Of a DNA stretch of 64,000 nt, positions 1 to 13,000 are shown one piece after another; the first letter of the stretch is position 1, and each line of letters opens with the position of its first letter. Position numbers and translations under genes: made by a program. A model generated the notes under the pieces. The model did not search any database. It worked only from the letters and a program-made list of their open reading frames with translations, and was not told where the DNA came from. The stretch is from Drosophila pseudoobscura (Eukaryota > Arthropoda > Insecta > Diptera > Drosophilidae): contig NC_046680.1 in NCBI RefSeq assembly GCF_009870125.1, forward strand, positions 5,580,001-5,644,000. Reading direction: 5' to 3'.

Positions 1-245
1 CAGTAAAGATATTCGTTTATACAATATTTACTGTCTATATAACCATTATATACTACTTACTTACTGACAACAAATTATTAAGGGTTTTGTTCAATTTCAT
101 TATTCGTATGTTAATAAAAACAATTTCAGACTAACTTAAGCTTACAGTCTGCTCTGAATACGGGTTAAATGCTAATGCTAATCAACTGATTATTACTCGT
201 ACAATAAATACTATAGCTTAGAGCCATCCTGCGTCCCTGCCCTGG
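1..245. other. 3' flank of painless, no gene seen
   Basis: AT-rich sequence downstream of the painless stop codon. It presumably holds the 3' UTR. I see no exact AATAAA on the minus strand and no coding potential. Confidence 0.6.
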
Positions 246-3161
246 TCAAGTGCGCTCCTGTAGCACCTGCAGCAGATGGTCCAGTTTCTGTTCGATAAAC
301 TGCAGATTCTCCAACTTGTGCTCGATGATCTGCAGTCGACGATCGCTTATCTGGTCCCGCTGGCGCCTCTGCTCAGTATTGGACTTTTGATCGATGAGGG
401 CCAGGGCTAGCTTCACGGTCCGGCCATCGATCTGGGCGCACTTGCCGTTCATCACGGAGCAGCAGCAGGGCAGCAGCTTCACCGGTGGATCAAGCAGCTT
501 CTTCTTCTGCGTGGCGCTCGTGGGCAGTGGCTGGAAGCTGGCTGGGCTCTTGCCATTCAGGGGCTGCAGCTCGAAGCCATCGCTCATGGGTATCAGCACC
601 TTGTTACCGTCGTTGGGCAGCACTGAGATCTGGCGCAAAGTCAGGTAGTTGGGGTAGACGTTCATCAATCGCTGGCAGATGCTGCGGAAGGGTTCACTCC
701 CCACAATAGCGTGTCCATCTCGGCCAGTGAGAACTTGCTCGTAGCGGGTCAGAAGATTGGTGCGGACAATGGCGCCGTTCAGTTCCGCCTGGGCCTTGAT
801 GGCCTGTGGGAAAGGAGAAGGGAGAAAACAGTTGGATAAATCCGAGGAAGAAAAGGAAATATAAACCCACCTGAGTATCGCTGACAGCCAGACCATTCAG
901 AAGATTGAACAGCACAATGGTCATGAAGAACACAAAGAGCAGGAAGATGAGGTAAGTGTAGACGCTGTCAAACTTTATGTCACCGGCATCAAATTCTCCC
1001 GTGAGCATCACAATCGTCTTGATGAGCGCCTCGATGGGCACGGAGAAGGTGTTGAAGTGACCATCATCTTCTCCCTTCTTTGCTGGCTCTGGCGTGCTGT
1101 CCTTCGGAGAGGAGGAATCCACCTGGGGCTTGCCAAACAGTATGTAGAAGCACAGACTAAACGTAAGCACAAAGATCGAGTAGAGAGCAAAGCTCTTGAT
1201 AAAGCTGCTGGAGACGGCGCGCAGCATGAGCATGTGCGTCGAAATTGAGAGTACTGGCAGGGAGCCAACCAGCAGGCAGAACTCCACGGACACCAGCAGA
1301 ATGGTGAAGACGGCCAGTATGCGCTGCGTCTCCTTGTCGTAGCTGGCTTCCATGCAGGTTAGGATCGACAAGACAATGAGAGCCACCTCCATCAGGTTCG
1401 TGATGGACCTGAAGTACAGCAGCGGCGACATGGCAAGCTGTATGACCTCTCGGATGATGAGATACACAATCCCTATCCAAGAGAACAGGCCGAAGAGGGC
1501 AGTCAGGGCCGTGTGGTCGCTTTCGTGGAACTTAAGGAGCGTATGCGTGATAATGGAGGCAGTGAAGAGAGAGTAAAGTAGAAAGTTCAGATAGAAGATC
1601 ACCGAGAGGCGGTGCCACTTGAGGAAGAGGAAACTCGAGATTAGCGGGTGCTGCAGCAGGTAACGCAGCTCCTTGGAATCGGCGATGTATGCGATTGGAG
1701 TCATCTCGTCCTCCAATTGGTGAGGATGGCCAATGCTCCGCCTGTCCGACTGCCCGGACTCTCGCTGGCGTCTCATCAGATTCTTGTAGTTGATGATGAT
1801 CTCGAAACTCTGGTCACCGGGCTTCTCCCCGTTGGTGGTGATGCAGGAATCGAAGTGCTCCTCCAGCACTTTCGGGTCCATCTCCTGTATGGGAAGATCT
1901 CCGAACGCGCTTCTCGCCCCGATGTACGCTCCCTGTCGTAGCAGCTCCTGTGCCACCTTTGTGTTGCGATACTTGACCGCATAGGAGAGTGGCACCAGGC
2001 CAGCCTTGTCCGCCTCATTGATGTCCACACGATCGCTCTCGAGCAGCAGCTGGAAGCAGCGCTGGTGGTCACAGAAGTCGTCCAGCGGCTGCTCACCCAG
2101 ACGACTGATAACCGCGTTCAGCAGCTTGGAATGCGATGTCAGCCTCAACTGCGGATGCTTCAACAGCTTCTCTAGCGCCCTGTGGTTGCCCCAGATTACG
2201 GCCAACTCCACGGGGCTGATGTCGCTCAATTTTGAAGGATTAATGTTGATTCCCGTCTCGAGGATGGCCTCAAAGGCTCGCTGCTTGCCCCGCTTGATAC
2301 TCTCCGCCAGGAGGGACTGATACTCCTCCTGGTTGGCGTTGCATTGGTTGTCTGCGTTTCCGCTGACGTTCTGGTGGTACTCCGCAAACTGTTGCTCGAA
2401 CTGGTTCTCGTCACCGTCCCGCAGCGTGCGGAGGAGTCGCTCGCAGTCGATCTCTGCTCCGGCCTCGCGCAGCTCCGGCAACGGCAGTTCCGGATACTGA
2501 TCCCTCAGCATCTGGCGTACCTGCCCGTTCCGATAGCTGTCAATGTCCAACTGTGGTTGTTTCAGGAAAAGTCGGATCAGCTCCAGCTTAGTGCCTGCCT
2601 CAATCTTTCTATTTTTCAGCACATGGTGGAGGGGCGTGAACTCGCCCTGATCCACCAAATTCGGAGAGGCTCCGTACTCGAGCAGCAGCTGAATGCAGGA
2701 GCCCACCTGAGAGGCATTCTCCGCTGTGAGGTTCTTGGCCAGCGAGTTGAGAGGCGTCAACTGGCTGTATTTCCGATCCACCTGGACACCACCATGACGC
2801 AATAGCACGGCCAGATTCGATGGATCCCGTGAGTCTGCGGCATAGCTAATGGCGGCCTTATTTAGCTTTTGATTTATCTGCGGGGAATAAAGGTTGGGGA
2901 ATCTTATAAATGAAGACCGCGGCTGGAAGTTGGGTAACCTACATAGTTCACATTGCAGCCGTGGGACAGGCAGGCCTCAATGAACTGGGCGCATCCTGGT
3001 GTGGACAGCGCCTTCTCGTAAAGGGTGGTGTGTCGATCGTCCTGGCGATTGGCCTGGGCACCGCTGTCCAGGGCAGTGTGGAATTCCCGTATGTCCCGAT
3101 TAGCGAGGGCTGCGCTCAACTGGCCCTGCGGATCGATGAAACCGCAGTTGTTAGAGCTCAT
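246..3161 (-). CDS. pain: painless, TRPA-family cation channel
   Basis: TRPA channel of the plasma membrane, required in Drosophila larvae for responses to noxious heat and mechanical stimuli. Three coding exons on the minus strand: 2943-3161, 871-2877 and 246-803. Introns are short with GT/AG ends and the sum is 927 residues, close to the roughly 910 of D. melanogaster. The N-terminal half (about residues 1-430) is a series of ankyrin-type repeats with HVL, TPLHH and PLSYAVKYRNT-like helices. Six membrane segments follow, starting near FYLNFLLYSLFTASIITHT. The pore region contains IKTIVMLTGEFDAGD and is followed by the last segment, YLIFLLFVFFMTIVLFNLLN. The C-terminal tail is cytosolic and ends in a leucine-rich, probably coiled stretch. 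The start is the first Met before the strongly conserved NNCGFIDPQ. No frameshift or lost residue was seen. Confidence 0.97.
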
Positions 3162-6100
3162 TCTGCTGTCTGCAAAGAGTCAAGTGAGAATGGGGAGGAT
3201 GAGCTATGTCTATGTGGGCTTTCGTTAATCTTATCCAACCCACGCTGCGTATGAGTAACTCCTAATGCCGTTTCTATGAAAATGATGCCAGAACCCGCAT
3301 TGCTAGAGCTCTGCTCTGGTCAATGGAGGGAGGTCTGACCCAACAGACGGTTTCTGTACAGACCTTGAAATGGCCGAAACAAAAGCATGAGAGTGGACCG
3401 ACCCCCGCAACAAACGGTATTTGACAACGCTTCATGCTACGATGATTTTCACACAAATGACTGTCTGTCCATGGAGCTGGCCAGCAGCTGGAGGCAGACC
3501 CACAATCAGAGCCACAGCCACAGCCACAGCCACAGCCACAGCCGCAGCCGAAAGCTACCCCACAGGTTTCTCGAAAAACAAAAACCAAATCTTCGTTTTG
3601 GGGGCAATTAAAGAAAGCGTCTTTAAGTGGTTTTTGTGGTACCCGAACTACAGACTTAATTTGCCCTCCCGTGTAGTTATTAAATTATAACAATCCAACT
3701 GAAGACAAGGCAAGACAAGGCCTGAGAAGTACTTAGGGAGCGGCCTGATTGGTCAAAGTGATCTACAAATTTGAATCAAGTTTGGTGTTCGATCTCGCTC
3801 GCCTTTTGGCATATCCAAATTTAACGATCATAAAGAATAATCATAAAATAATCGACACATCAATATCAATTAGCAATCAATTGGTTACGCTTTATGCTTT
3901 GAATACTGTTCCGAATGGAGCATTAGATAAAGCCCTGGGCAGTGCTGAAATCTTGCGATTTATATGCGGCTCTTTTCGTAAATTTCAAGGCGGCTTCTTC
4001 TGTGGGATCTGTTCTCCATTCCATCTCCAGCCGCCAGCTCTCCGCCAGCTCTCCGCTCTGTTGTGTTCTGTTCTGTCTGCTGTCTGCTTTGATGCTTGAA
4101 ATGTGTGAGAAATCGGCTAATCACACATGAGACCTGGCTAATTTGAATATTCCGCCACTGATTGTTTATCAATAGCCTACGAATTGGGAATCAGGAAACA
4201 TCGTCTTCTCTTTTGTAGGTAGCTCTGCGGCTAATGTTGCTTTAGTATGCAAACAAATTGAGGATGGTAAATGACGCCCCTGGGGTCAAAATTTGTCGTT
4301 GATAAGATAAACCGAATCGCACAATCACCTTCCTTAATTGCCGCTTTATTTGATATTGGCTTGTTCTCCCATCTAACCTCTTCCCCATTCTGGTATTTGT
4401 TTTTCCACCTGAGCACGAGTATTTGCCCAAGCAATTGACAAACAACTTTATTGTTTGCCCAAGCTGAAGCTCGACCCAAAGTCTTACTAAGTCTTCGGTT
4501 GACAGAATGGCGTAATATCACAATAATTAACAGAAAACTTAACAGCAAACGATTTCAAAAGTGAGCAACTCCCCTCTCAGTCGCATCTGACCCAAGCAAT
4601 TAAGAGCACTACTTTCAGAAATATTGATGTAGTCAAGGTAATCTGTACTTATTGCGAAAAGCTTCGGAAAACACTAATTGCCCAATACTTGTGGCACTTG
4701 AAGATTTGCTTCATCTACGGAAACCAGTCGAAATCACAGAGTATCCGGAGGCTGGAGTGGAATGCACTTACAGCCCAAGAAAACCCGTTCATCAGGTTTG
4801 CAGGGAAATGCAGAAAAAAAAGTATGAAAATAATTGCACTCAACGGAAGTCTTGCACAACTCTCCGCTGCAGACAACAAATGAGGATATATCACGAGAAG
4901 TTTAACGATTGTCAGCGTTTTTATTCCCCCTTCTCTTGGAGCTCACTTACATATGTATGGATGTATATACTATAACACTGGTCAAAAAGAAGTACTCGTA
5001 TCACTCTGGAATTCGAGAATAAAGTGTGTCAAAAAGGAAGGGGAGTCCAACGACATTATTACGAGTTTTAAAAGAAAAATAATAATGAGATTATCTTCAT
5101 TCGCGATTCGAAAACTGATTCGACTTCCCATTTTTTCTCTGAGTGAATTTATATTTATATACCTTCCAGCCCTTACTTCTTCTTCCTTCTGTCTGTGGGA
5201 ACATCTGGAATTTGGAGACTGAGAGAGCTGGAGCCTAGGAAATTGCCCAACAAAATTGGCTCTGAATTGCACACCGAATCCTCTACTACAGTTCTTTGTG
5301 TTGGTGCAGCTGCAAAAGTGAAATCAGCAAATGACAACACTTCCGAAAGAGTAAATAGAAGGGGGACAGACGTGATTAATGTAAAGTTGTTAACGCGATA
5401 AACTGAATATGTACATATATGTATGTCCAGCTGCACAGGATCAGCCGCGTTTCTCCGTTCGTCTGTCAAGAATTTATACTATGTATATACGTACTGTCTT
5501 ACACTGCTATAACAATCTCACATGATATTTTACCATACCCTTCCCGAATACGTGACCTGATCAGATCGAGAGACCCTCTAGCTGCGTGGGAGGAGGAGAG
5601 CAGGGTAAACACTAAACTAATTTGCTTGTCCATAAAGTCTGTTTTTTGGCAAACTGTGCTTGGATTGTTTATCCAATTTATGGCATTATTTATTTTGTTT
5701 ATGCATTCTCAGCTTTTTGCTGCACTTAATGAACAACAGGCGATGGTCTGGCCCGAGCCGCTTTGTTTACACTTGGCATTAAGACTGGAAAAACAAAGGG
5801 AAATATCTAAAACTTTTAGTATGAAGAAAAAAGTACTCGGGTGTGGCAGAAAAAAATTACAATCTTGATCTACAAATGAAGTTTTTTTACAGTGAAATAT
5901 ATACTTGTCTTGTAGTGAAACGCAGCCCCGAAATTGTCATCATAAAAACTTCGTAATTAAGATGAATGCGTGAGGAGATGGGGCTGGAGCTGAGACCAAG
6001 CATGACTTCATGCTGAACCGCCTCCGAGTGGCATCCGCAGATAAAAAGCAACAAAATATAGCTGTATACAAGAAATGTTTAGCTGGCAACGAAATACGGA

Positions 6101-7796
6101 CAGCTCACAAACACATGGACACATGCTTAACTTAACTAAAGTGGATACGCACACATGCATTGCATATACATGCTCTATATTGGGTATATATGTACATACA
6201 TATGTACTACTCGTACTCGCTGTGCACTTCATAAACAATTGGCTGGCCTACATCATGTACTCGCACAACACACAACAAAAGATTTGAGGGGGGTGTGTGT
6301 GGAGTGGGAGAAGTGGGGGGGATGTCAGTCAGTGCCCCGCACGTTTCGATAATTTCGAATAATTTAATTAAGCCCAGACGAGGCGGCAGTACTGGGACTT
6401 TCACGATTCTCCCCGGAACTTCCAAACGCCTTGAAAAAGGCAAGATTTACAAAAAAAAAAATTAATTAAAGACCACTTTGATTTATCACCCCTTTTGGGA
6501 CTACGCCCTTGTGCCCCGCTAAAAGTAGAAAACGAATAAACAAAAGCTTTGTGGGCGGAGCCAGATCGGCAAACGAATGAATCCAGCCAACGATTTAGGT
6601 GGTAGTCGTATATGGGGAGGGAGGGAAACTGAGACCTGGTCGCTCGACTGTCCACATATCGCCTAATCGATGGATTATTTAATTGTAATTGGTAATAAAA
6701 AATGCAAATTCAGCTCTCGGTACATGTGTAATGTGGTATGTGAGGACGGAAGCACTCGACGCCCAAAGTCCATGCAAATGAAGCGAGGCTTGGATTACTC
6801 CCGAACCCGATTGGGTAAACATGGAACTGGACTCCGTTTACTGCTGTTGCACACTATCTGAGGGGATCGACTGACGGTCAGCCACGATTATTTCGTTTAT
6901 TTCTTATTTATTTTCTTTTCTTGAAAGAAACAATAGACACTTGAGAAAACGAGCCACCTTCGGCGTTTCCTTTTAGGGCATCAAAAAAGTGATCGTGACC
7001 ATTGCCGGCCCACATTCGAAAATCGTTTTTCAAAAACTCTCGTTCGTTCTGGCGATGATGTCACAGTTTGAGTGTTAATTCAAAATTTTAATCATTTATC
7101 AAATGCAATTCAATCAATTTATTAGCTGCCGGCGACGTCATTAAAACAAAAGACGATTTTTTTTATTGTATTTTTGTTGCTTTCGCCGTGGGCGCCGTTT
7201 TTCTGCAGTTTTTTAACCTTGATTTGACGTTAAAATGTTTTAAAACTTGTTTTCACTGCCGCTGTTGCTGCTGTTGAGTGGGCTGGAAGTGAGCTGATCT
7301 TTGCAACTGCGGTTTTACTCATTCCTTTTTTTTCTTCATTACACACATGATTCATTCACAGTAACTAATAATAAATTAAAATCTCTCCGCGACTCATCGT
7401 CGGCGCATTCAGAGCTTAAGCCATGTCACAGCATCACTCAGTCCTAATTTACATAACCGATGGATATGATTCATTGATTTGGTTTTTGGAAACACCTCAG
7501 GGGATTTTCGAAATTCGGTTTTTCAATAATATTCAAAAATTCTTAACTATATTCAAAAATATCTTAACGCACGTTACTTTCTTCTTGAAAATCCACTGAA
7601 CGAATGAAGCATTGAGCACTTGGCGGGCGTCTAAATAAAACGGCTGCGGCTTTTCGATCGATACACATGCTATCGATAGTCGGACACCAGCTGATCAGCT
7701 TTCATTTCGATCACGAGTGCGCCACTGTGCGCCGCATCGCGTAGAAAAAATACCTTAACATACCTTAGGGGTTGTTCATTATTTAAAAAAAAAAAA
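3162..7796. other. Intergenic stretch upstream of painless, no gene supported
   Basis: About 4.6 kb of AT-rich DNA between the painless start codon and the inverted repeat. It presumably contains the painless promoter and 5' UTR. Visible features are a CAGCCA-type hexamer repeat near 3511-3550, TACATATGTA-type runs near 6175-6205, and a TATCGATA (DRE-like) element near 7672. Open frames here (for example 4652-4975 and 5419-5868, plus strand) have no recognisable domain and are not supported as genes. Confidence 0.6.
3511..3550. repeat. CAGCCA-type hexamer microsatellite
   Basis: Five to six near-perfect copies of a six-base unit (AGCCAC/CAGCCA) with one G variant at the end. It is a simple repeat 5' of painless. 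Confidence 0.85.
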
Positions 7797-8555
7797 CGAG
7801 GGGGAACGTTGTGAGTTGCTGCGGACACCGCAACTCTACAGTTATACCCGATACTTAGTCAGTATGGCTCTCCTCCGGCAGACGCCGCTAATATTAAACG
7901 ACACGACAAAGAGTGCGTGTGAGAGAGACAGAAAATCAGTCTGAGCGTGACGTCGGGCGCTGCGTAGCCACTGCAAATTGATTTGTTCCTTTTGGCTATA
8001 AAAATTATCTGATCTGATCCAAATTCAGCAATCTGATAGATCATTATCTATGATTCTGCGGTTTTAGTCTTCTCAAATCTGCAATATTGTGGATGCAACA
8101 ACTACAATATTGTGGGTGCAACGCCCCCGCAAAGAACGAAAATGTGGAGAATCCACAAATCTCAGAAACTATTAAGGCTAGAGTAACCAAATTTGATATT
8201 CTTACTCCTGTTAGATCTCACTATAAAACGTATATCTCAAAAAATCGCCCTACCCCCTTCCGCCCCAACAAAGGACGAAAATCTGTTGCATCCCCAATAT
8301 TGCAGATTTGAGAAAACTAAAAATGCACAATCATAGAGAATGACCATATCTATTGACCAGATTGCTGAATCTGGACCAGATCGGATCATTTTTGTAGCCA
8401 AAACAAATCTATTTGCAGTGGCTACGCAGCGCCCGACGTCAGACTGATTTTCTGTCTCTCTCGCACGCACTCTTTGTCGGAGAGCTATACTGACTAAGTA
8501 TCGGGTATAAATGTAGAGTTGCGGACTCCGCGGCAACTCACAACGTTCCCCCTCG
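7797..8555. mobile_element. Foldback-type inverted repeat element
   Basis: Two long inverted arms, about 7797-8099 and 8284-8555, surround a loop of about 185 bases. Outer ends are CGAGGGGGAACGTTGTGAG on the left and its complement on the right. Inside the arms, the motifs ATACCCGATACTTAGTC, GAGAGACAGAAAATCAG, GGGCGCTGCGTAGCCACTG and TCAAATCTGCAATATTG all recur in reverse orientation on the other side with a few substitutions. No long ORF is present, so this looks like a non-autonomous element, or two copies of a shorter repeat inserted head to head. I cannot assign a named family. Confidence 0.7.
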
Positions 8556-8952
8556 TTTATTTGAAAAACGCGATGGAAAAGCTTTGAAACTTTTAAAATC
8601 TAAATATTTGAGTATAAGGTAACTATAACTTGAATTCTCCGCAGCGGAGTAAGGAAATAACAGAAATTTTAGCCATGTTCAGAAAAGCTCTTTCCGTAAT
8701 ATAGTATCCCACAAAAATAACCTGAATGAATGATGAATAAATTGTGCACCATAAAAACCCATATCATATGTACTAACAGTGTCCTTTAATAAGTATATTG
8801 TAACGTATACGACTCATGAATATTTGTACCAAGGAAACTATGGTTAAAACACCTCTAAAGGTACATTGGGGTGACGAACATAATAAGAAGTGCTAGCTCT
8901 TTAATAGAATAAGTATGTACGTATTTTGAGGCTGCAGAATAGCTGGCAGACT
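8556..8952. other. Short intergenic gap with 3' end of the reductase's distal cassette
   Basis: Sequence between the inverted repeat and the stop codon of the distal reductase cassette. A TTTAAT at 8900-8905 (ATTAAA on the minus strand) lies about 50 bases after that stop and could be its polyadenylation signal. Nothing else was recognised. Confidence 0.5.
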
Positions 8953-10011
8953 TCATTTGGAAACAAAGAGGCCATTCCGAACTAGTTCGATGAGTCCCAG
9001 CTTTTGGGAGGACCAGTAAAGCAAACCCGTCATGATTAGCGTCTTGCAAATGCGATCCAGGACATACATGCTAGAATTTGGATGGTTATAAGCGTTACGT
9101 AAAAAAAGAGAATATTCATTTCAGGAAATACTAACAATCTCAGCTGTATGCGCGACTTGGGCAAGGAGGTGAGAGGCTCCTTCATCACATACTGGCGCCC
9201 GCCCAAAATGCTCTGTTTCATGTACTCATAGTCGTCCACATCGTTGCTGTTGATCTTGAAGCTAATGGAGATCATATTAGCGTGATCAAAAAGGAAAAGG
9301 TGTTATTTGTGTGGCTTACATTTGTCGATCTGTTTCATCCAATTCCTGATAAATCTGCTCAAAATGCGTGGACTTGAAGTCCCAGTTGCGCGTGGTGAAG
9401 AATTGGAGCACCTCCAGACCCATAGAGACCTTCGTCTGTACTCGGACCATGCTAAACGAAGAGTAACAGTGAGTAACCTTCCACACCATCTGGAGTGGGA
9501 TATGAATCTCTTACAAGCGACGCTGTCCGAAAATAAGGAGCAAAAAGTCGATGATATAGGCTGGCAGCCACATGAACATGATGGTGCAGAAGGTGTGGTA
9601 CAATTTGCTGGAGGTTATGTTACCATCCGGATACCAGAGCCCCACCTCGAAGGGGTACTTCTTGCCGAGATCACGGCCCACGTCCATGATCCATTTCCAG
9701 GTGCGTTTTTTGGCATCATCCACCGTCAAATTGTAGACTGGTATCTGAAGGGACCTGTGATTAAGGTTAATAACCGATCCGTTTTGTATTTCAGGATTCC
9801 CTTCAGACTTACCTCTTCTCCACGAAACTGTTGTGGTAAGGCAGCAAAATCAACCCGTTTATGGCTATATCCACTGGAATAACCTCCGATCTCAGTTCGC
9901 CATTGCAGATCATGGATCGGATAACGCCCTTGCCGGCTCCTATGAGCACACCAGTGGGTCCGTTCATGTTGTCCACCCAACCTGGCAGGGGCTCAGCCAC
10001 AGCCGGCGTTA
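8953..10011 (-). CDS. Reductase C-terminal cassette 3 (distal)
   Basis: Five exons: 9813-10011, 9515-9754, 9320-9451, 9136-9261 and 8953-9070. The region that is a single 439-base exon in cassettes 1 and 2 is split here by a 58-base intron (9755-9812) after FVEKR; the two parts still add to 439 bases. The protein begins VTPAVAEPLPGWVDNMNGPT and continues with GVLIGAGKGVIRSM, the membrane-like WLPAYIIDFLLLIFGQRR and MVRVQTKVSMGLEVLQFFT. The third FAR-domain exon is one codon shorter than its counterparts, and the last exon extends the C-terminus by eight residues. It is the most divergent cassette but intact. Confidence 0.9.
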
Positions 10012-13000
10012 CTGGTAGAACAGAAAATATTTCAAGTATTCGAAAGAATTCGGACCTTAAGATTATCGATAGAAGGGCAAGGAGAGCAAAACAACGTTGA
10101 ATGGAGATAGATGTATTTACAACAACCTAGAATCATTTTTATTTGGAATCATAACCTCGAATATGCGTAACTATGACTAAGATTTTTGACTAAGTAAATG
10201 CCTGTGACCACCAAACCAATGAGTATCCAGAATCCTTGGTCTCAAAACAGAGCCAGCACCCCTGTCCACTTGAGGACATAGTAAAGGAACAGGCCCACAA
10301 TGAGGGTCTTGCACACGACATCCACTACATATTGACTGAGAAGGGAGAGAAAAGTCAGAGTTATATGTCGTTTACTGTCTGTGAAGGATCACTCACATCT
10401 TCATATGCAGACGAGCAGAGGGTATGTCTTCCTCCTTCTCCTTCAGTATGAATTTACGAGCTCCGAGGGCACACTGCTCCATGTAGTCGTCTTCGGTCTC
10501 CTTGACGTTCATGTTCATGTTGAATCTGGCAAAGGAATGAAGATTAGCACCGAATTAGATATGGAACCTTAGGTACTCACATCGCCTTGTCCTCCTCGTT
10601 GAGTTTGTTCCACAACGAGCAATATAATTCGGAGCGGAAGGACCAGGCAGTGAGGGTGAAGAACTGAAGTACGCCCAGGCCCGTGGAGATTTTCTGCTGC
10701 ACTCTCACCATGCTAAAGGAAGAACAGATTCAGTCAGTTGTTACAGAAGATGGCAAATACAACTACTTACAATCTCTTCTGGCCAAACAAGAGCAGAAGG
10801 AAGTCGAGGAAGTAGGCGGGCAGCCAGTGGAAGAGCGCCACATTAATATTGTGATAAAATCTGTTGGTGGTTACGCAGGGGTCCGGATACCAAAGGCCTG
10901 CGTTGAGGGGTATCTGCCTGTTGATGCGCTTGCTCAGCTCCACCACGGTGCCCATGGTCATCTTCCTGTGATCCGCATTGGTGATGTTGTAGACGGGCAC
11001 CTGGGACGGGCGCTTGGCCTGCTTGTTGAACTCGTAGGGGATCACAATCAGGCCGTTGATGGCATAGTCGACGGGTATGACCTCTGCCTTGTACTCCTGA
11101 TTGACCAGCACGGATCGGATGACGCCCTTGCCGCAGCCGATCATCAGACCGGTGGGTCCATTCATATTGTCCACCCAACCGGGAATTGGCTCATAGGCAG
11201 CGGGCGAGACTGGGGGAAGAGCCGAAGGAGTCCGATTAGAGGGCGAGTGGAGTATGGAGATTCCAAGTGATTGATTGACTCTACATACCACGAAAGCCCC
11301 GGATGATGGTCACCGAAGCCGTATTAAGTGTGTGAGTTTGTGTTTGTGGGTAAGTGTGAATGGATGCCATGAATGGAGGAATGAATAATGAGTGGATGAA
11401 TATATATGTATAGTTCGTTTGTATAATTGTGTGGACTGGGAAAGACTGTGTGGGGATCTGTGAGTCTGTTTTTGTGGGGATCGATCGTGTAGTTCGTTTT
11501 GTGTTGTTTGTGTTGTCTGTGTTGTCTCTGGAGCGGATGGTCCTCAGCACTGGATCAACACTTGGACACTTGGAACACACACACACACACATAACACATA
11601 TGTATAATTTGTTGTATTTTTTTTTTGTGCTTTGATTTTTGTTTTATTTCACATGAAACATAAAAGATCACTTAAACTAGAAATGATAACCAGATTCGAG
11701 GTTCGAGTACCCCGAAAGTAGTGCCCCAAAGCGAACCTAAGCAAAGATTGAGATTGATTTGATTGAGGAAAGCGCGCAAATGAATTGGGAATTGTTCCGA
11801 CCGAGTCCGAGCCAAAGTCGGAGTCGGAGGCCACCACCTTAGACGCCCAAGAGACGTGCCACCACACCGTAGGTCCAGTAGCACAGGGAGCCCACGATGA
11901 CCGTCTTGCACAAGCGGTCCAAGATGTACATGCTAAAATTGAAAGAGATCAGAGTTCTGGGGAACTAGATTCTATGGTAGGTTTTTGGGGGACGGGCTCT
12001 CTTACAGCTTCAGCTGGAGCCGTGCACGGGGCAGGCTGTCGGGAGACTCCTTCATCAGATACTGCCGCCCGCCCTGGACACACGACTCGATGTACATGGG
12101 CACAGTCTCAACGGGGTCCATGTCCATGTTGAAGCTTTTGAGTGTGAATCACATTTAGTCAACTTCAGCCAACACTTGCCAATCCGTACTCTTCCTGTAC
12201 ATACTTTTTCTTGTCCTCATCGTTCATGATGTTCCAGAGGGACGAGTAGGCGTCCGATTTGAAGAACCAGGCCCTCATCGTAAAGAACTGCAGCACCTCG
12301 AGACCCACAGCGATGCGGGTCTGGAGGCGGACCATACTAGGCGGAGGGAGAAACTGTCAGGCCAGGCTTGATTCGGCGACGTTTGCGGCTTCGGAGGAAC
12401 TTACAATCTCTTCTGGCCAAGCAGGAGCAGCACAAAGTCGATGAAGTAAGCGGGCAACCAGTGGAAGAGAAGCACGTTGATGTTATGGTGCAGTTTGTTG
12501 GTGGTGATGCACCCGTCCGGATACCAGAGTCCCGCCTCAAATGGGTAGCGGTAGCCAATATCTTTGCTCATCTCGATCACGTCGCCCCACTGCATCTTTC
12601 GGTGGTCGGCGCACGTGATGTTGTAGACGGGCACCTCCGCGGGCTTCTCCTTTAGCCCCGCGAACTGGTAGGGGATCACGCATAGCCCATTGATGGCATA
12701 GTCCACCGGTATCACCTCCGAGAGAAAGCGCGTGTCGATCAGCATGGAGCGGATGACGCCCTTGCCAGCGCCCACTATCAGGCCGGTTGGTCCGTTCAGA
12801 TTGTCCACCCATCCGGGCACGGGCTCGTAGGCCGACGGCGACACTGATGCAGTGAACGGTGGTAATCAGTCTGGACTGGGATACGGGGATTCCGAGCAAT
12901 TTGTATGCGTGCTGTGTTGTTTTATCGCTCAGAAAACAGGAGCCGAAGGCGGAGGCGGAGGCGGAGGCAGAGTCTTGGGCTGGGTCTTGAACTGAGCCAA

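Noticed and set aside
5419-5868. 149-residue plus-strand frame 5' of painless
   Set aside because: No domain, mixed composition, no supporting splice or promoter signals.
9307-11270. Plus-strand frames of 191 and 195 residues across the reductase cassettes
   Set aside because: They run antisense through verified reductase exons and cross their introns; similar shadows appear at the same offset in each cassette, as expected from homologous sense exons.
11690-11720. GGTTCGAGTACC resembling a tRNA B-box
   Set aside because: No A-box or cloverleaf pairing at the right distance; it lies in the 3' UTR of reductase cassette 1.
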